A stretch of DNA of 64,000 bases from contig CAVRZO010000006.1 in assembly GCA_963725615.1 (NCBI GenBank), positions 62,001 through 126,000 of the forward strand. The letters are read 5' to 3'. Position 1 is the first letter of the stretch; every line of letters starts with the position of its first letter. Both the position numbers and the translations under genes were made by a program. Shown here piece after piece: positions 25,704 through 34,929 of the stretch. The stretch is from JAIQFF01 sp963725615. Its GTDB lineage: Bacteria; Acidobacteriota; Terriglobia; Terriglobales; Acidobacteriaceae. Under the pieces are notes generated by a model. That model was given only the letters and a program-made list of their open reading frames with translations. It was not told the origin of the DNA and made no database searches.

Positions 25704-26196
25704 AGCGAACGGCGTCGGGGTGGAACTTTTTCACGGCAAAAATCGTGAGCACGATAAACAGCGCCATCACTACCAGCTGAGCGACCAGAAATGGCGGCTC
25801 CGACTGTGTGGGAGCCATCGCTCTCAGCGCCGGCACCTTCTCGAAGGCCTGCACCACCAGTACAAAGACATTGAGATATTCGGCGATGATCGCGGTCACC
25901 ACGTAAATCCAGCGCCACTTACCAAGCATGTGAAAGCTGTAACGTGCGAGGAGCGCAACCGCCAGCACCACCAGCGAGATGACCCCAACCTTGTGGCCAG
26001 GCGTAATGTGGGTAAGCGGAAACTCAAACCCGGTGACGCTGGTCAGCACCGTGGTCAACAGAAAGAGCGCGGTCCAGCCATTGAGCCGCTTGGCCGAGAG
26101 CATCCCGAAAATCACGATCAATCCAGATCCGATGCCCACCAGGCTGATGATCACGTGCACTGTGGTAAAGGTCGAGAGGGACAGGCCTAGCATCAT
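25702..26196 (-). CDS. Five-helix membrane protein of unknown function
   Basis: About 164 residues from the ATG-ATG at 26196; GGAAAGGA lies upstream, so the longer TTG start is less likely. Four to five hydrophobic helices: H-V-I-I-S-L-V-G-I-G-S-G, a second after G-W-T-A-L-F-L-L-T-T-V, a third after K-V-G-V-I-S-L-V-V, and two more. F-E-F-P-L-T-H-I-T-P-G-H-K lies between helices 2 and 3. No family is recognised. It stands alone. Confidence 0.62.
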   Translation of the reverse strand: MMLGLSLSTFTTVHVIISLVGIGSGLIVIFGMLSAKRLNGWTALFLLTTVLTSVTGFEFPLTHITPGHKVGVISLVVLAVALLARYSFHMLGKWRWIYVVTAIIAEYLNVFVLVVQAFEKVPALRAMAPTQSEPPFLVAQLVVMALFIVLTIFAVKKFHPDAVR

Positions 26197-26290
26197 GTTG
26201 CGGGTCCTTTCCAAACAGGGTTGAGATATTACGACGAGGTAGGGAAAATTTCCACCGGGAGCGATCGCTCGAGAATTCGCCCCGAACCAC

Positions 26291-26848
26291 CTAGGCGGCG
26301 CGGATCGAGGTCAACCAGGTCCGCAATAGCTGCCGCACGCGGGCGCCTTCGGGCTTGCGCCGCACGGCGTCGATCACAGCCAGCCGCGCTCGCAGCCCCC
26401 GCCCTCGGAACCCCACCCAATAGGGAACATAGACTTCCCCGGCCACGGGTTCGGCGGTGATCTGCAAATTGCGTACCCGGAAGAATCCGGTGCTGAAGAG
26501 CAGGCGCTGCACCTTGGCGATGACGATCTTATTCGCCTCGGCCTCACCGAGCAGCGCCTCGGAGCAGTTTCGTGTCTCCAGATAAATCAGCTCACGCTCA
26601 CCCGGCAGTTGCTCGAAGTGGTAGAGATCGAGCGACCCGTTCACCGCGTCCAGTCCGAATATCCGATGATCGCGTTTACCGCCGTTCAGGATTTCAACCT
26701 GGAAAAGGCGGAAGGGAATGTAGAAGTCAGCCACTGAACGCAGCGGGCCGAACGTAGTTTCACGCAGGAAGTCGAACATCCCGGAAGAAAATTGCTGCAT
26801 GGCTTCTTCGCGGGTGACGTTGGCTCTCAGGCTGCGGATGCGCGCCAT
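26291..26848 (-). CDS. Hypothetical soluble protein
   Basis: 185 residues, no signal peptide or membrane helix. It mixes beta-strand-like segments (L-F-Q-V-E-I-L-N-G-G; E-V-Y-V-P-Y-W-V-G-F-R-G) with a Leu-rich C-terminus. It lies just downstream of the symporter gene (gap ~40 nt, same strand), so the two may be co-transcribed. No catalytic motif is visible and the family is not recognised. Confidence 0.55.
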   Translation of the reverse strand: MARIRSLRANVTREEAMQQFSSGMFDFLRETTFGPLRSVADFYIPFRLFQVEILNGGKRDHRIFGLDAVNGSLDLYHFEQLPGERELIYLETRNCSEALLGEAEANKIVIAKVQRLLFSTGFFRVRNLQITAEPVAGEVYVPYWVGFRGRGLRARLAVIDAVRRKPEGARVRQLLRTWLTSIRAA

Positions 26849-26887
26849 TGCTGGGGTCCCGAAAACTACCTTAAAGGTGGAACGTAC

Positions 26888-28588
26888 CTACCGGAAGTGG
26901 AACCACAGTCCGATCACGGTAGCGATCAACGCCAGGCTGAATATGACGTTGAGCCGGTGCTCGGCCGCGGTCTCCGCCGCAGGTTTGCGCTCCAGGGCCC
27001 GCACCGGGGTGACGTCCATCTTCTCGTCCACCGTGGCGAAGGTCAGGCCGGCGAGCTGTTTTCGTTCCGGCGCCGGAGTCATCAGGCTCACGCCGATCAG
27101 CACCACACAGCAAATCACAAACATCAGGATCGAGTAGTGCAGAAAATTCATGTCCACGAGTGTGCGTAAGAACGCATTGTCGAAGGCGTGGCCGCCGGCC
27201 GCCCGGTCCATGAGCTCGAAGACAAAACGGGCCGCGCCCATGACGAAGCCAGTCAGCAAAGAGCTGATCGCACCCTGCGCGTTCAATCGCGGCCAAAGAA
27301 TTCCCAGCACAAAGCACGCCGCAATGGGCGGGCTGATGTATCCCTGCACGCTTTGCAGATAAATATAGAGCTGGCTGCTGATCAAATGTATGAAGGGCAC
27401 CCAGGCCAGGCCGAGCACCACCATGACGCCCGTCATCACGCGTCCGAAAAACACCAGTTGGCGTTCGGTCGCATCCGGCTTGATCTTCTTATAGAAGTCG
27501 AGCGTGACCAGGGTCGAAGCCGAATTAAAAACAGAACTCATCGCCCCCATCAACGCCGCCAGCAGGGCTGCGATCATCACACCCACCAGGCCGGTAGGAA
27601 GGAGATTGATGATCATCGTGGGATAGGCAATGTCGCCGTTCAACACTTCGCCGTGGGGTCCGAACTTGAACAGGTCGCGGTAGAGGGCGACAGCAATCAG
27701 GCCAGGCAGAACCAGCATGAACACAGGAAGAATCTTGAGGAAGCCGGCGAAGATGGTGGCGGCCTTGGCGTGTCCTTCATCTTTAGCGGAGAGCACGCGC
27801 TGCACGATCACCTGGTCGGTGCACCAATACCAGACGCCGAGAATGGGCGCGCCGAAGAAAATGCCCGTCCACGGAAAGTCAGGATCGTTCATGGGCTTGA
27901 CCATGTGGAAGTAGCTGGCCGGCAAGGCCGCCCGCAGGCCAGCGAAACCGCCTACCTCGTGCATTCCGATCACGGTCAGGATGACGGCGCCGAAAATCAG
28001 AATGAGGGTCTGTACTAGGTCGGTATAAATGACCGCGGCCAGTCCGCCAGCAATGGTGTAAATACCGGTAGCGATCACCAGGATGACGGCAGCCGTCAGC
28101 GGGCTCCAGCCGACGACGCGCTCCAGTACGATGGCGGCGGCGTAGAGGTGCACGGAAATCTTGGTAAATACGTAAGCCAGAATGGAAATCCCCGCCAGAT
28201 ACACGGCGCAGGACCGGCTGAAGCGGCGCTCCAGAAATTCCGGCATAGTAAACACATTGGAGCGCAGATAAAACGGAACGAAAACCCATCCCAAGACCAG
28301 CAGGATCAGGCAGGCCAGCCATTCAAAGGAACCGACAGCCAGTCCCGAGCTGGCGCCGGAGCCGGCCAGCCCAATGAAATGCTCAGTGGAAATATTCGAA
28401 ACGAAGAGCGACGCTCCGATGGCGAACCAGCCCACGTCGCGGCTGGCCAGGAAGTAGTCGGTCGAGGTGCGTTCCTTGCGGGCAAAATAGAAGCCGATCG
28501 CGAATATGACTACGAAGTAAACGGCAATGATTGCGATGTCGATCCCGGTGAGTGACTTGTGCGTGAGATGCGCTACCGTCTGGCCCAT
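26888..28588 (-). CDS. Solute:sodium symporter (SSS/SGLT family)
   Basis: 566 residues with about 14 membrane helices. Family features: D-Y-F-L-A-S-R-D-V-G-W at the first cytoplasmic loop, N-I-S-T-E-H-F-I-G-L-A-G-S-G, and W-Y-W-C-T-D-Q-V-I-V-Q-R-V-L-S-A-K in the middle. The latter resembles SGLT sugar transporters, so a sugar or similar substrate is likely but not proven. The last ~60 residues add a loop and one more helix. It is followed by the hypothetical gene at 26291. Confidence 0.88.
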   Translation of the reverse strand: MGQTVAHLTHKSLTGIDIAIIAVYFVVIFAIGFYFARKERTSTDYFLASRDVGWFAIGASLFVSNISTEHFIGLAGSGASSGLAVGSFEWLACLILLVLGWVFVPFYLRSNVFTMPEFLERRFSRSCAVYLAGISILAYVFTKISVHLYAAAIVLERVVGWSPLTAAVILVIATGIYTIAGGLAAVIYTDLVQTLILIFGAVILTVIGMHEVGGFAGLRAALPASYFHMVKPMNDPDFPWTGIFFGAPILGVWYWCTDQVIVQRVLSAKDEGHAKAATIFAGFLKILPVFMLVLPGLIAVALYRDLFKFGPHGEVLNGDIAYPTMIINLLPTGLVGVMIAALLAALMGAMSSVFNSASTLVTLDFYKKIKPDATERQLVFFGRVMTGVMVVLGLAWVPFIHLISSQLYIYLQSVQGYISPPIAACFVLGILWPRLNAQGAISSLLTGFVMGAARFVFELMDRAAGGHAFDNAFLRTLVDMNFLHYSILMFVICCVVLIGVSLMTPAPERKQLAGLTFATVDEKMDVTPVRALERKPAAETAAEHRLNVIFSLALIATVIGLWFHFR

Positions 28589-28710
28589 ACTCCTCCTTCA
28601 CCACGTCCTGGGGGTGCGGGAACCGTGCGCCATGCTAGTGCATTCGCTCCACCCAGGCAACCGGGAAAGCCGGAACCAGTTCCCGAAGGAGCACTATCTT
28701 AAGGAGCACC

Positions 28711-28781
28711 ATGTGGTCGCGGGCGACTCGCCCGCGGCTTTTGACTTGAGGCTTTCGCGGGCGAGTCGCCCGCGACCACAT
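28711..28781. repeat. Inverted palindromic element (GTGGTCGCGGGCG type)
   Basis: Perfect 26-nt inverted arms at 28711-28736 and 28756-28781, each with a self-hairpin. A close relative of family B. It sits between two divergently transcribed genes. Confidence 0.85.
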
Positions 28782-28868
28782 GAGAAATATTCGGACAGCG
28801 AAATAAAATAGACAGGCTGTCGATTCTGCACTCTCTCGTTCGACGTACAGGTAGAAGGAGACACAAAC

Positions 28869-29285
28869 GTGCGATTCATGATTGTGGTTAAGGCCACCAA
28901 AGACACCGAAGCGGGCAACGTGGGGGAGGAAAAGATGTTTGCCGCCATGACGACATACCACGAGGAATTGGCAAAAGCGGGAGTGCTTCTCGATGCTTCC
29001 GGATTGCAACCAACGTCAAAGGGCTGGCGCATCCGGTACTCGGGGCAAAAGCGCACCGTGATCGATGGGCCATTCGCCGAGACCAAGGAACTCATCGCCG
29101 GCTACACCCTCATCCAGGTGAAGTCGAGGGAGGAGGCGCTTGAGTGGACCAAGCGTTTCCCTAATCCAGTGGGCGAGGGAGCTCCAGCCGAGATCGAAGT
29201 GCGCCAGCTATACGAACTTGAGGACCTGGGACCCAGCCCTTCCTTGGAACGCTTTCGCGATATAGAGGCACTAAAAAAGAGGTAG
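28869..29285 (+). CDS. YciI-like (YCII) domain protein
   Basis: 138 residues from a GTG at 28869, with AAGGAGA upstream. The sequence M-R-F-M-I-V-V-K-A followed by D-G-P-F-A-E-T-K-E-L-I-A-G-Y is the signature of the DGPF/YCII family, often encoded near ECF sigma factors. The beta-alpha-beta fold is soluble, and its enzymatic role is mostly unknown. No sigma factor is adjacent here. Confidence 0.8.
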   Translation: MRFMIVVKATKDTEAGNVGEEKMFAAMTTYHEELAKAGVLLDASGLQPTSKGWRIRYSGQKRTVIDGPFAETKELIAGYTLIQVKSREEALEWTKRFPNPVGEGAPAEIEVRQLYELEDLGPSPSLERFRDIEALKKR

Positions 29286-29357
29286 TCTCCGGGCAACGCC
29301 GCCAGCCTCAACTCTTGTCGTTCCGAACCGCTTCAGCGGTGAGGAATCTGGTTTGCC

Positions 29358-29385
29358 GACGACTGAGGACTGACGACTGACGACT
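29358..29385. repeat. Heptamer array GACGACT/GAGGACT
   Basis: Four contiguous 7-nt units: GACGACT, GAGGACT, GACGACT, GACGACT. Located about 70 nt after the YciI-like stop. Confidence 0.8.
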
Positions 29386-29573
29386 GCTTTACGGAACTTT
29401 TTCTGGCGTCAAGCCATAACTTTCCAGACCTCTGGAACGTTGTATTCACATAGGAGGACTAGGTTTTGCGATTTTTGGCGGCGGCTGGTTGCCGAGGCCT
29501 GACTTTTTCGTCTATGCTGAGAGGGCTTGTGTGGCGGTCCACTCGTACCTGTCCTCTCCTGGAGTTCGCCCGT

Positions 29574-30716
29574 ATGACCCTGACCCGTTTTGTCACCAAG
29601 AACGCCTTCCGCAACAAGCGTCGCAGCATCCTGACCGTGCTCAGCATCGGCGGCTCATTGTTGCTGCTCACTTTTCTGATCACCATCTGGCGCAGCTTCT
29701 ATGACAACAAGCCGAGCGAACAATCGGCGCAGCGCCTGATCGTTCGCCACAAGGTATCCCTGGTTTTCAATCTGCCCAGCTACTACAAGCAGAAGATCCA
29801 GGCCATCCCCGGCGTCAAGGAAGTGGTGAACCAGCAGTGGTTTGGCGGGCAGTACAAGGACGACAAGCCGAATAACTTTTTCGCCCAGTTCGGCACCGAT
29901 CCGCAAGAGATCATGAAGGTATACCCGGAATTCAAGATCCCTGCCGACCAGCTCGAAGCCTGGCAGCATGATCGCGCCGGCGCCATCGTGGATGTGGGCC
30001 TGGCCAACAAGTTTGGCTGGAAGATCGGCGACCGCCTGAACATCACTGGAAAGATTTTCCCGGTAAATCTGGAACTGACCATCCGGGGGATCTTTACGCC
30101 GCCGGACCCGACGCAGTCCATTTACTTCAACAAAGACTACATTGATGAGGGCTTTCCCAAACTCAAGGGCAGCGAAGGCTTCTACGCGGTTCTGGCCGAT
30201 TCGCCCGAGTCCGTTACCCGGGTGGCGCAGGCGATTGACGAGACGTTCCGCAACGCCGACCGTCCCACCAAGACCGAGACCGAGCACGCCTTCCAGCTGG
30301 GCTTCATCGGGATGCTGGGCAACATCAAGGCCTTCATCATGAGCATTTGCCTGGCCGTGGTCTTTACCATTCTGCTGGTTTCGGCCAACACCATGGCCAT
30401 GTCGATTCGTGAGCGTACGCGGGAAGTCGCGGTCCTAAAGACGTTGGGCTTCACCCGCAACAGCATTCTCGGACTGTTTGTCGGCGAGGCGGTCTCGCTG
30501 TCCCTGGTTGGAGGGCTGGTGGGGTCGCTGCTCTGCGCCCTCGTGGTCGGCGCCATGGCGAGCCAGGGTGGAATGTTCACGGGTATGAAGGTCACTCCGA
30601 TCACGATCCTGGTGGCACTGCTGATCGCAGCGGTGGTGGGATTCGTGAGTTCCTTTGTGCCCTCCTATCACGCGGCTAAGGTCAATATCGTGGATGGCCT
30701 GCGTCATATCGGATGA
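29574..30716 (+). CDS. ABC transporter permease, FtsX/MacB type (1)
   Basis: About 380 residues from the ATG at 29574 (M-T-L-T-R-F-V-T-K-N-A-F-R-N-K-R-R-S). One helix near the N-terminus, a large periplasmic MacB-PCD domain (about 45-250), then an FtsX domain with three helices and R-E-R-T-R-E-V-A-V-L-K-T-L-G-F. A TTG at 29466 has an upstream AGGAGG but would add an atypical N-terminus. It forms a heterodimer with the next permease. First gene of a four-gene export operon: permease, permease, membrane fusion protein, ATPase. Confidence 0.85.
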   Translation: MTLTRFVTKNAFRNKRRSILTVLSIGGSLLLLTFLITIWRSFYDNKPSEQSAQRLIVRHKVSLVFNLPSYYKQKIQAIPGVKEVVNQQWFGGQYKDDKPNNFFAQFGTDPQEIMKVYPEFKIPADQLEAWQHDRAGAIVDVGLANKFGWKIGDRLNITGKIFPVNLELTIRGIFTPPDPTQSIYFNKDYIDEGFPKLKGSEGFYAVLADSPESVTRVAQAIDETFRNADRPTKTETEHAFQLGFIGMLGNIKAFIMSICLAVVFTILLVSANTMAMSIRERTREVAVLKTLGFTRNSILGLFVGEAVSLSLVGGLVGSLLCALVVGAMASQGGMFTGMKVTPITILVALLIAAVVGFVSSFVPSYHAAKVNIVDGLRHIG

Positions 30717-30751
30717 AAGGTACCGAGCAGGGATCTCTTAAGGAAAGCTAA

Positions 30752-31915
30752 ATGGCAATCCCTCTAAGCTATAACGTGCGTAATCTGAAACTGCGCAAGA
30801 GCCTGACCATCATGACCGCTCTTGGGATCGCGCTCACGGTTGCGACCGCCGTGTTCATCATGGCGCTGCTGGCCGGCTTGGGCCGCGCTTTCGCCACCAC
30901 CGGCGATCCGCTGAATGTGCTGATGCTGCGCAAAGGTTCGGATTCGGAGCTGGCCGCGGGCGGGGTTTCGCGAGACGCGATGCAGGTCTTGAAAGATCTG
31001 CCCGGCGTCGCCAAGAACGCCAAAGGCGAGCCTCTGGTTTCGGGCGAGGACATCCTGGTCGTGGTGCTGCCTCGGAAGGGCGGGACGGGAGAGACCAACG
31101 TCACTACCCGATTCCTGACTCCGCTGGGAATCGAGATGCGGCCGCAGATCAAAATTACCCAGGGTAGATGGTTCACGCCGGGACAGCGCGAAGTCGTGGT
31201 CAGCAGTTCGATCAACAAACGATTCGAGCACGCGAACATCGGCGACTCGGTGCATATCGGAAAGGGCGACTGGCCCATCGTCGGCATCTTTGACGCCAGC
31301 GGCACCGCCCACGACTCTGAAATCTGGGGCGACATCAATCAACTGATCACCGACTTCGAACGCTCGGTGTACTCTTCGGTGCTGGTGCGGGCGACCGATC
31401 CGGTAGCGGCCCAGGCGCTGAAAAACCGCGCGAACGACGACCAGCGCCTGGAATTGAATGGCCTGCTCGAACCTGACTACTATGCTTCGCAAACCAAGTC
31501 GGGAGGTCCGATCAAGTTTGTGGGCTGGATCGTGGCATTCATTATGGCAGTCGGCTCCTGCTTCGCCGCCGCCAACACCATGTATGCTGCGGTGGCGTAT
31601 CGCGGACGCGAGATTGCCACGCTGCGGGTGATTGGTTTCTCGCGTCCCAGCATTCTGACTTCGTTCATGCTTGAGTCGCTGCTGCTGTCGCTGCTGGGCG
31701 CGACCCTGGGCATCATTCTGATGTTGCCGTTCAACGGCATGACTACAGGGACGCAAAATCAGGTGACGTTCAGCGAGGTCGTGTTCAGCCTGCAGATGAC
31801 GCCGGCGGTTGTGATGGCCGCAGTCATCTTCGCTCTGATCATGGGCGTGGTCGGCGGGTTCGCGCCGGCATGGCACGCTTCGCGGCGAGATATATTGAGC
31901 GCGCTGAGGGATTAA
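30752..31915 (+). CDS. ABC transporter permease, FtsX/MacB type (2)
   Basis: 387 residues, same layout as the upstream permease: N-terminal helix with K-S-L-T-I-M-T-A-L-G-I-A-L-T-V, periplasmic domain, and FtsX domain with Y-R-G-R-E-I-A-T-L-R-V-I-G-F-S. AAGGAAAG precedes the ATG at 30752. It is not a duplicate of the first: the two are clearly diverged, which suggests an obligate heterodimer. Confidence 0.87.
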   Translation: MAIPLSYNVRNLKLRKSLTIMTALGIALTVATAVFIMALLAGLGRAFATTGDPLNVLMLRKGSDSELAAGGVSRDAMQVLKDLPGVAKNAKGEPLVSGEDILVVVLPRKGGTGETNVTTRFLTPLGIEMRPQIKITQGRWFTPGQREVVVSSSINKRFEHANIGDSVHIGKGDWPIVGIFDASGTAHDSEIWGDINQLITDFERSVYSSVLVRATDPVAAQALKNRANDDQRLELNGLLEPDYYASQTKSGGPIKFVGWIVAFIMAVGSCFAAANTMYAAVAYRGREIATLRVIGFSRPSILTSFMLESLLLSLLGATLGIILMLPFNGMTTGTQNQVTFSEVVFSLQMTPAVVMAAVIFALIMGVVGGFAPAWHASRRDILSALRD

Positions 31916-31942
31916 GTAACGCCGGCCGGCGCTACATAAAAT

Positions 31943-33310
31943 ATGCCGATTGACGCAAAACACGAAGACTTAAGCAGCCTGCGAATCGATCGCACGGCGC
32001 GCACCGGTGGGGAAGGCGAACCTCCGGTCTGGGCCCGGCGCTACATTCTGATTGGGATTGCGGTATTGGTGCTGCTCGGCATCGTCGCGTTGTCTTACCG
32101 CCTGTTCTCGCACGACGCGCCGGAAGTGGAAGTGGTGCGGGCGTCGGCGCAAAGCAGCGACGTAGGCGGCGTCGTGCTCTCCGCCAGCGGCTACATTGTG
32201 GCCCACCACAAGATCAACCTGAATTCCAAAGTGACGGGCCGGGTGAAGTGGATCGGCGTGGAAAAAGGTGACAAGGTCAAGGAAGGCCAGGTGCTGGTGC
32301 GCCTGGAAGATGACGAATTTCGCGCCCAGTACGAACAGGCCAATGGTGCGGCGCAGAACGCCCAGGCTTATCTCGAAGAACTGCAGAACGGATCTCGTCC
32401 CGAAGAAATTCAGCAGGCGCAGCACAATCTGGATGAAGCCCGGGCCACGCTGGTCAACGACAAAATCACACTTGATCGCACTCGCGGACTGGTCACCGAA
32501 GGTGTGCTATCGAAACAGGCGCTCGATGATGCCACAGCGAAGTTCGAAGCCGACCAGCAGCGGGTGAATTCGCTGGACAAGGGTTTTCAGCTGGCCAAGA
32601 TTGGTCCACGGAAGGAAGAAATTGCGCGCGCCCGCGGCGCTTTGCAGCAGGCCCAGGGACAGGCGAACTACGCCAAGTCCCTGCTCGACGCCACCGTAAT
32701 CCGCGCTCCGGTGACGGGAACGATTCTCGAGCGAGCAGCGGAAAAGGGCGAACTCGTGACTTCGGGATTCGCCAGCACTGCCGAAGGCGGTCCGCAGGGC
32801 CTGGTCGTCTCCCTGGCCGATCTCAACGACCTGCAGGTGGAACTCGATATCGCGCAGGACGATTTTGCCCGGCTCAACCCCAAGCAAAAAGGGGTGGTCA
32901 CAACCGACGCTTTCCCCGACCGCAAGTACGACGGCGTGATCGCTGAAATGTCTCCCCAAGCCAACCGGGCCAAGGCCACGGTGCAGGTGAAAGTGCAAAT
33001 CCTTACCCCGGACTCGTACCTTCGCCCGGATATGAATGCCAACGTCAAATTCCTGGCGGACGAAGGCAAGCAAGTAAGCTCACAACCGCAAGGCGTCTTT
33101 GTGCCGACCTCAGCGGTCCGGGATCGCGATGGCAAGAAAATCGTCTTCCTGTCGTTTGACGGCAAGGCGACAGCGCGGGAAGTGAAAATCCTGTCGCAAC
33201 GTAGTGGCGGCGTGCTGGTGCAAGGGCTCAACGGCGGCGAAGACGTGATTACTTCCGGGCCCGCAGATTTGAAAGACGGCCAAAAAATCAAGATCAAGGG
33301 ACAATCATGA
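31943..33310 (+). CDS. Membrane fusion protein (HlyD/MacA type)
   Basis: 455 residues: one N-terminal membrane helix (about 30-52), a biotinyl-lipoyl-like domain split by a coiled-coil hairpin (about 125-230), then a beta-barrel domain with A-P-V-T-G-T-I-L-E-R-A-A. It links the permeases to the outer membrane. A half palindrome lies just before the start. Its stop overlaps the ATPase start by 4 nt (ATGA), showing translational coupling. Confidence 0.87.
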   Translation: MPIDAKHEDLSSLRIDRTARTGGEGEPPVWARRYILIGIAVLVLLGIVALSYRLFSHDAPEVEVVRASAQSSDVGGVVLSASGYIVAHHKINLNSKVTGRVKWIGVEKGDKVKEGQVLVRLEDDEFRAQYEQANGAAQNAQAYLEELQNGSRPEEIQQAQHNLDEARATLVNDKITLDRTRGLVTEGVLSKQALDDATAKFEADQQRVNSLDKGFQLAKIGPRKEEIARARGALQQAQGQANYAKSLLDATVIRAPVTGTILERAAEKGELVTSGFASTAEGGPQGLVVSLADLNDLQVELDIAQDDFARLNPKQKGVVTTDAFPDRKYDGVIAEMSPQANRAKATVQVKVQILTPDSYLRPDMNANVKFLADEGKQVSSQPQGVFVPTSAVRDRDGKKIVFLSFDGKATAREVKILSQRSGGVLVQGLNGGEDVITSGPADLKDGQKIKIKGQS

Positions 33311-34020
33311 ACGCAGCGACAACCATTCCGCATACCGCCACCCAGACCAAGGTGGTGCAGGCCCGCAACGTCAGCAAGGTTTTCAAGCGCGACGCTTTCG
33401 AGGTCAAGGCGCTCGACGAGGTTTCGATCGAAATCGGCGGCGGCGAGTTTCTCGCCCTGATGGGGCCCTCGGGTTCAGGCAAGACAACTCTGTTGAACAT
33501 GATCGCCGCCATTGACCGTCCCACTGCGGGCGAGCTGCTGGTGCTGGGCGAGAATATCTTCCGCTTCAGCGATTCCCAATCGGCCCGCTGGCGCAACGAA
33601 CATATCGGATACGTGTTTCAGACGTTCAACCTGATTCCGGTGCTGACCGCGTTCGAGAACGTCGAGCTGCCTCTGCTGCTGACCAAGCTCTCGGCGCAAC
33701 AGCGGCGCGACCACGTGATGACCGCGCTGAAACTGGTAGGTCTGGAAGAACGTGTCGGACATTTACCCAAGCAGCTCTCCGGCGGACAGGAGCAGCGCGT
33801 CGCCATTGCCCGCGCCATCGTGAGTGATCCCACGCTGCTGCTCGCCGACGAACCTACCGGCGATCTCGATAGCCACTCCGCCACCGAGGTTCTCGAAATC
33901 CTGAAGCGTCTGAACGAAGACTTTCACAAGACCATCGTGATGGTCACGCACGATCCTCATGCGGCGTCCTACGCGCACGTGACACGTCATCTCGAAAAAG
34001 GCATGCTGCTGCCCGGGTAA
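33307..34020 (+). CDS. ABC transporter ATP-binding protein (MacB/LolD type)
   Basis: 237 residues. Walker A G-P-S-G-S-G-K-T-T, Q-loop (Y-V-F-Q-T-F-N-L), signature L-S-G-G-Q-E-Q-R-V-A, Walker B L-L-L-A-D-E-P-T-G-D-L-D and H-loop V-T-H-D are all intact. It closes the export operon and powers the two permeases. Substrate cannot be predicted; MacAB-like systems export peptides, lipopeptides or macrolides. Confidence 0.92.
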   Translation: MNAATTIPHTATQTKVVQARNVSKVFKRDAFEVKALDEVSIEIGGGEFLALMGPSGSGKTTLLNMIAAIDRPTAGELLVLGENIFRFSDSQSARWRNEHIGYVFQTFNLIPVLTAFENVELPLLLTKLSAQQRRDHVMTALKLVGLEERVGHLPKQLSGGQEQRVAIARAIVSDPTLLLADEPTGDLDSHSATEVLEILKRLNEDFHKTIVMVTHDPHAASYAHVTRHLEKGMLLPG

Positions 34021-34029
34021 CCGGCCCGG

Positions 34030-34075
34030 AGGGGCGGGTCCCCTGATCCGCCGTGGCCGAGCGCAGCTCGGCGTG
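34030..34075. repeat. Half element, family A
   Basis: A GGGGCGGGTCCCC...GATCCGCC arm, then GCCGAGCGCAGCTCGGC, right after the ATPase stop. Degenerate compared with other copies. Confidence 0.6.
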
Positions 34076-34108
34076 GTTTGCTTTTGCCGCGGTGCTTCGG
34101 ATGGGTTG

Positions 34109-34178
34109 GGGAAGGGTACGACTTCAGTCGTGCCAAAAGACGCTAAGCGATGGCGGCTTCAGCCGCTGAGTTTCGCTC
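34109..34178. repeat. REP palindromes, left side of the RAYT gene
   Basis: GGTACGACTTCAGTCGTGCC and GCGGCTTCAGCCGC are two successive hairpins. The second overlaps the last codons of the transposase gene. The mirror copy lies at 34626-34688. Confidence 0.82.
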
Positions 34179-34619
34179 GTCCAGCTTGAACCCAGGGTAC
34201 GCCGAGCAGTAACGATATTCCTTCGCATTCTCAACCAATCGTCGCTTCACGGGATTCTGATGGATATACTCCCGATGCCGGACGAAATCCTCAGCATCCC
34301 GTATGCGATGATCGGTAAACCCTCTCTGCCAAACTTCCTGTCCTCTGAACTCCAAGCCGAATGCGTGCGAGTATCCGCCCTTAATGAGTTGGATGGCGCG
34401 TTCCAAAGTGATATCGTTCGCCGGCGTCAGCAGTAAGTGGACGTGCTCGGGCATCAACACAAAAGCATACAGTTGAAATCGCCCCTGCCTTTTGTAGCTA
34501 TACAAGGTTTTCAGGAAAAGCCTGACGTATGGTTCGACGACGAAAAGCCTTCGGCGCTGCCACGTAATGAATGTCACGAAATACGTTCCCGGCGGGGACA
34601 TCGTGCGCGTAGGCTTCAC
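34143..34619 (-). CDS. REP-associated tyrosine transposase (RAYT, Y1/IS200-like)
   Basis: 158 residues from a GTG at 34619. The HUH nuclease core is visible: the metal motif H59-V-H61 in L-M-P-E-H-V-H-L-L-L and the single catalytic tyrosine in E-Y118-I-H-Q-N-P-V, plus Q-R-G-F-T-D-H-R. RAYTs cut at REP hairpins and mobilise REPIN elements in trans. The gene is bracketed by inverted REP units with the two-hairpin plan (GCACGA-type and GCGGCT-type), and further units at 34775, 37495 and 37624 are likely substrates. It appears intact. Confidence 0.9.
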   Translation of the reverse strand: MKPTRTMSPPGTYFVTFITWQRRRLFVVEPYVRLFLKTLYSYKRQGRFQLYAFVLMPEHVHLLLTPANDITLERAIQLIKGGYSHAFGLEFRGQEVWQRGFTDHRIRDAEDFVRHREYIHQNPVKRRLVENAKEYRYCSAYPGFKLDERNSAAEAAIA

Positions 34620-34625
34620 GGCAAA

Positions 34626-34688
34626 CCTCAGCGGCTAAAGCCGCATCGTCCAAGCCTACTGCGGCACGAGTAAACTCGTGCCCTTCCC
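34626..34688. repeat. REP palindromes, right side of the RAYT gene
   Basis: GCGGCTAAAGCCGC and then GGCACGAGTAAACTCGTGCC, followed by CTTCCC. Opposite orientation to the left copy. Confidence 0.83.
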
Positions 34689-34929
34689 ATTTCGAAAAAT
34701 TATGACTTCGTTCTGTTTCGGGAATCTTTCGCAAGTAAGCTTCGGGACTACTTCCGGAGGGCTTCGCAAACGGTTTGGGAAAGGCACGACTTCAGTCCTG
34801 CCGACAGAATCCGAAGACGACCCGGCTTCAGCGCTGGCTTTCGTCCACAAAGATTTCGACAGATCATTCCGGTTCGGGTTGCCTACGGCCCGTAGCGGGC
34901 AGGAGTGCCCGCTCCACATGATGAATCTC
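34689..34929. repeat. Intergenic stretch with a further REP unit
   Basis: Holds one REP unit (34775-34846: GGGAAAGGCACGACTTCAG...; then CCGGCTTCAGCGCTGG) and a GGCCCGTAGCGGGC hairpin. No gene is seen in this stretch. Confidence 0.6.
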
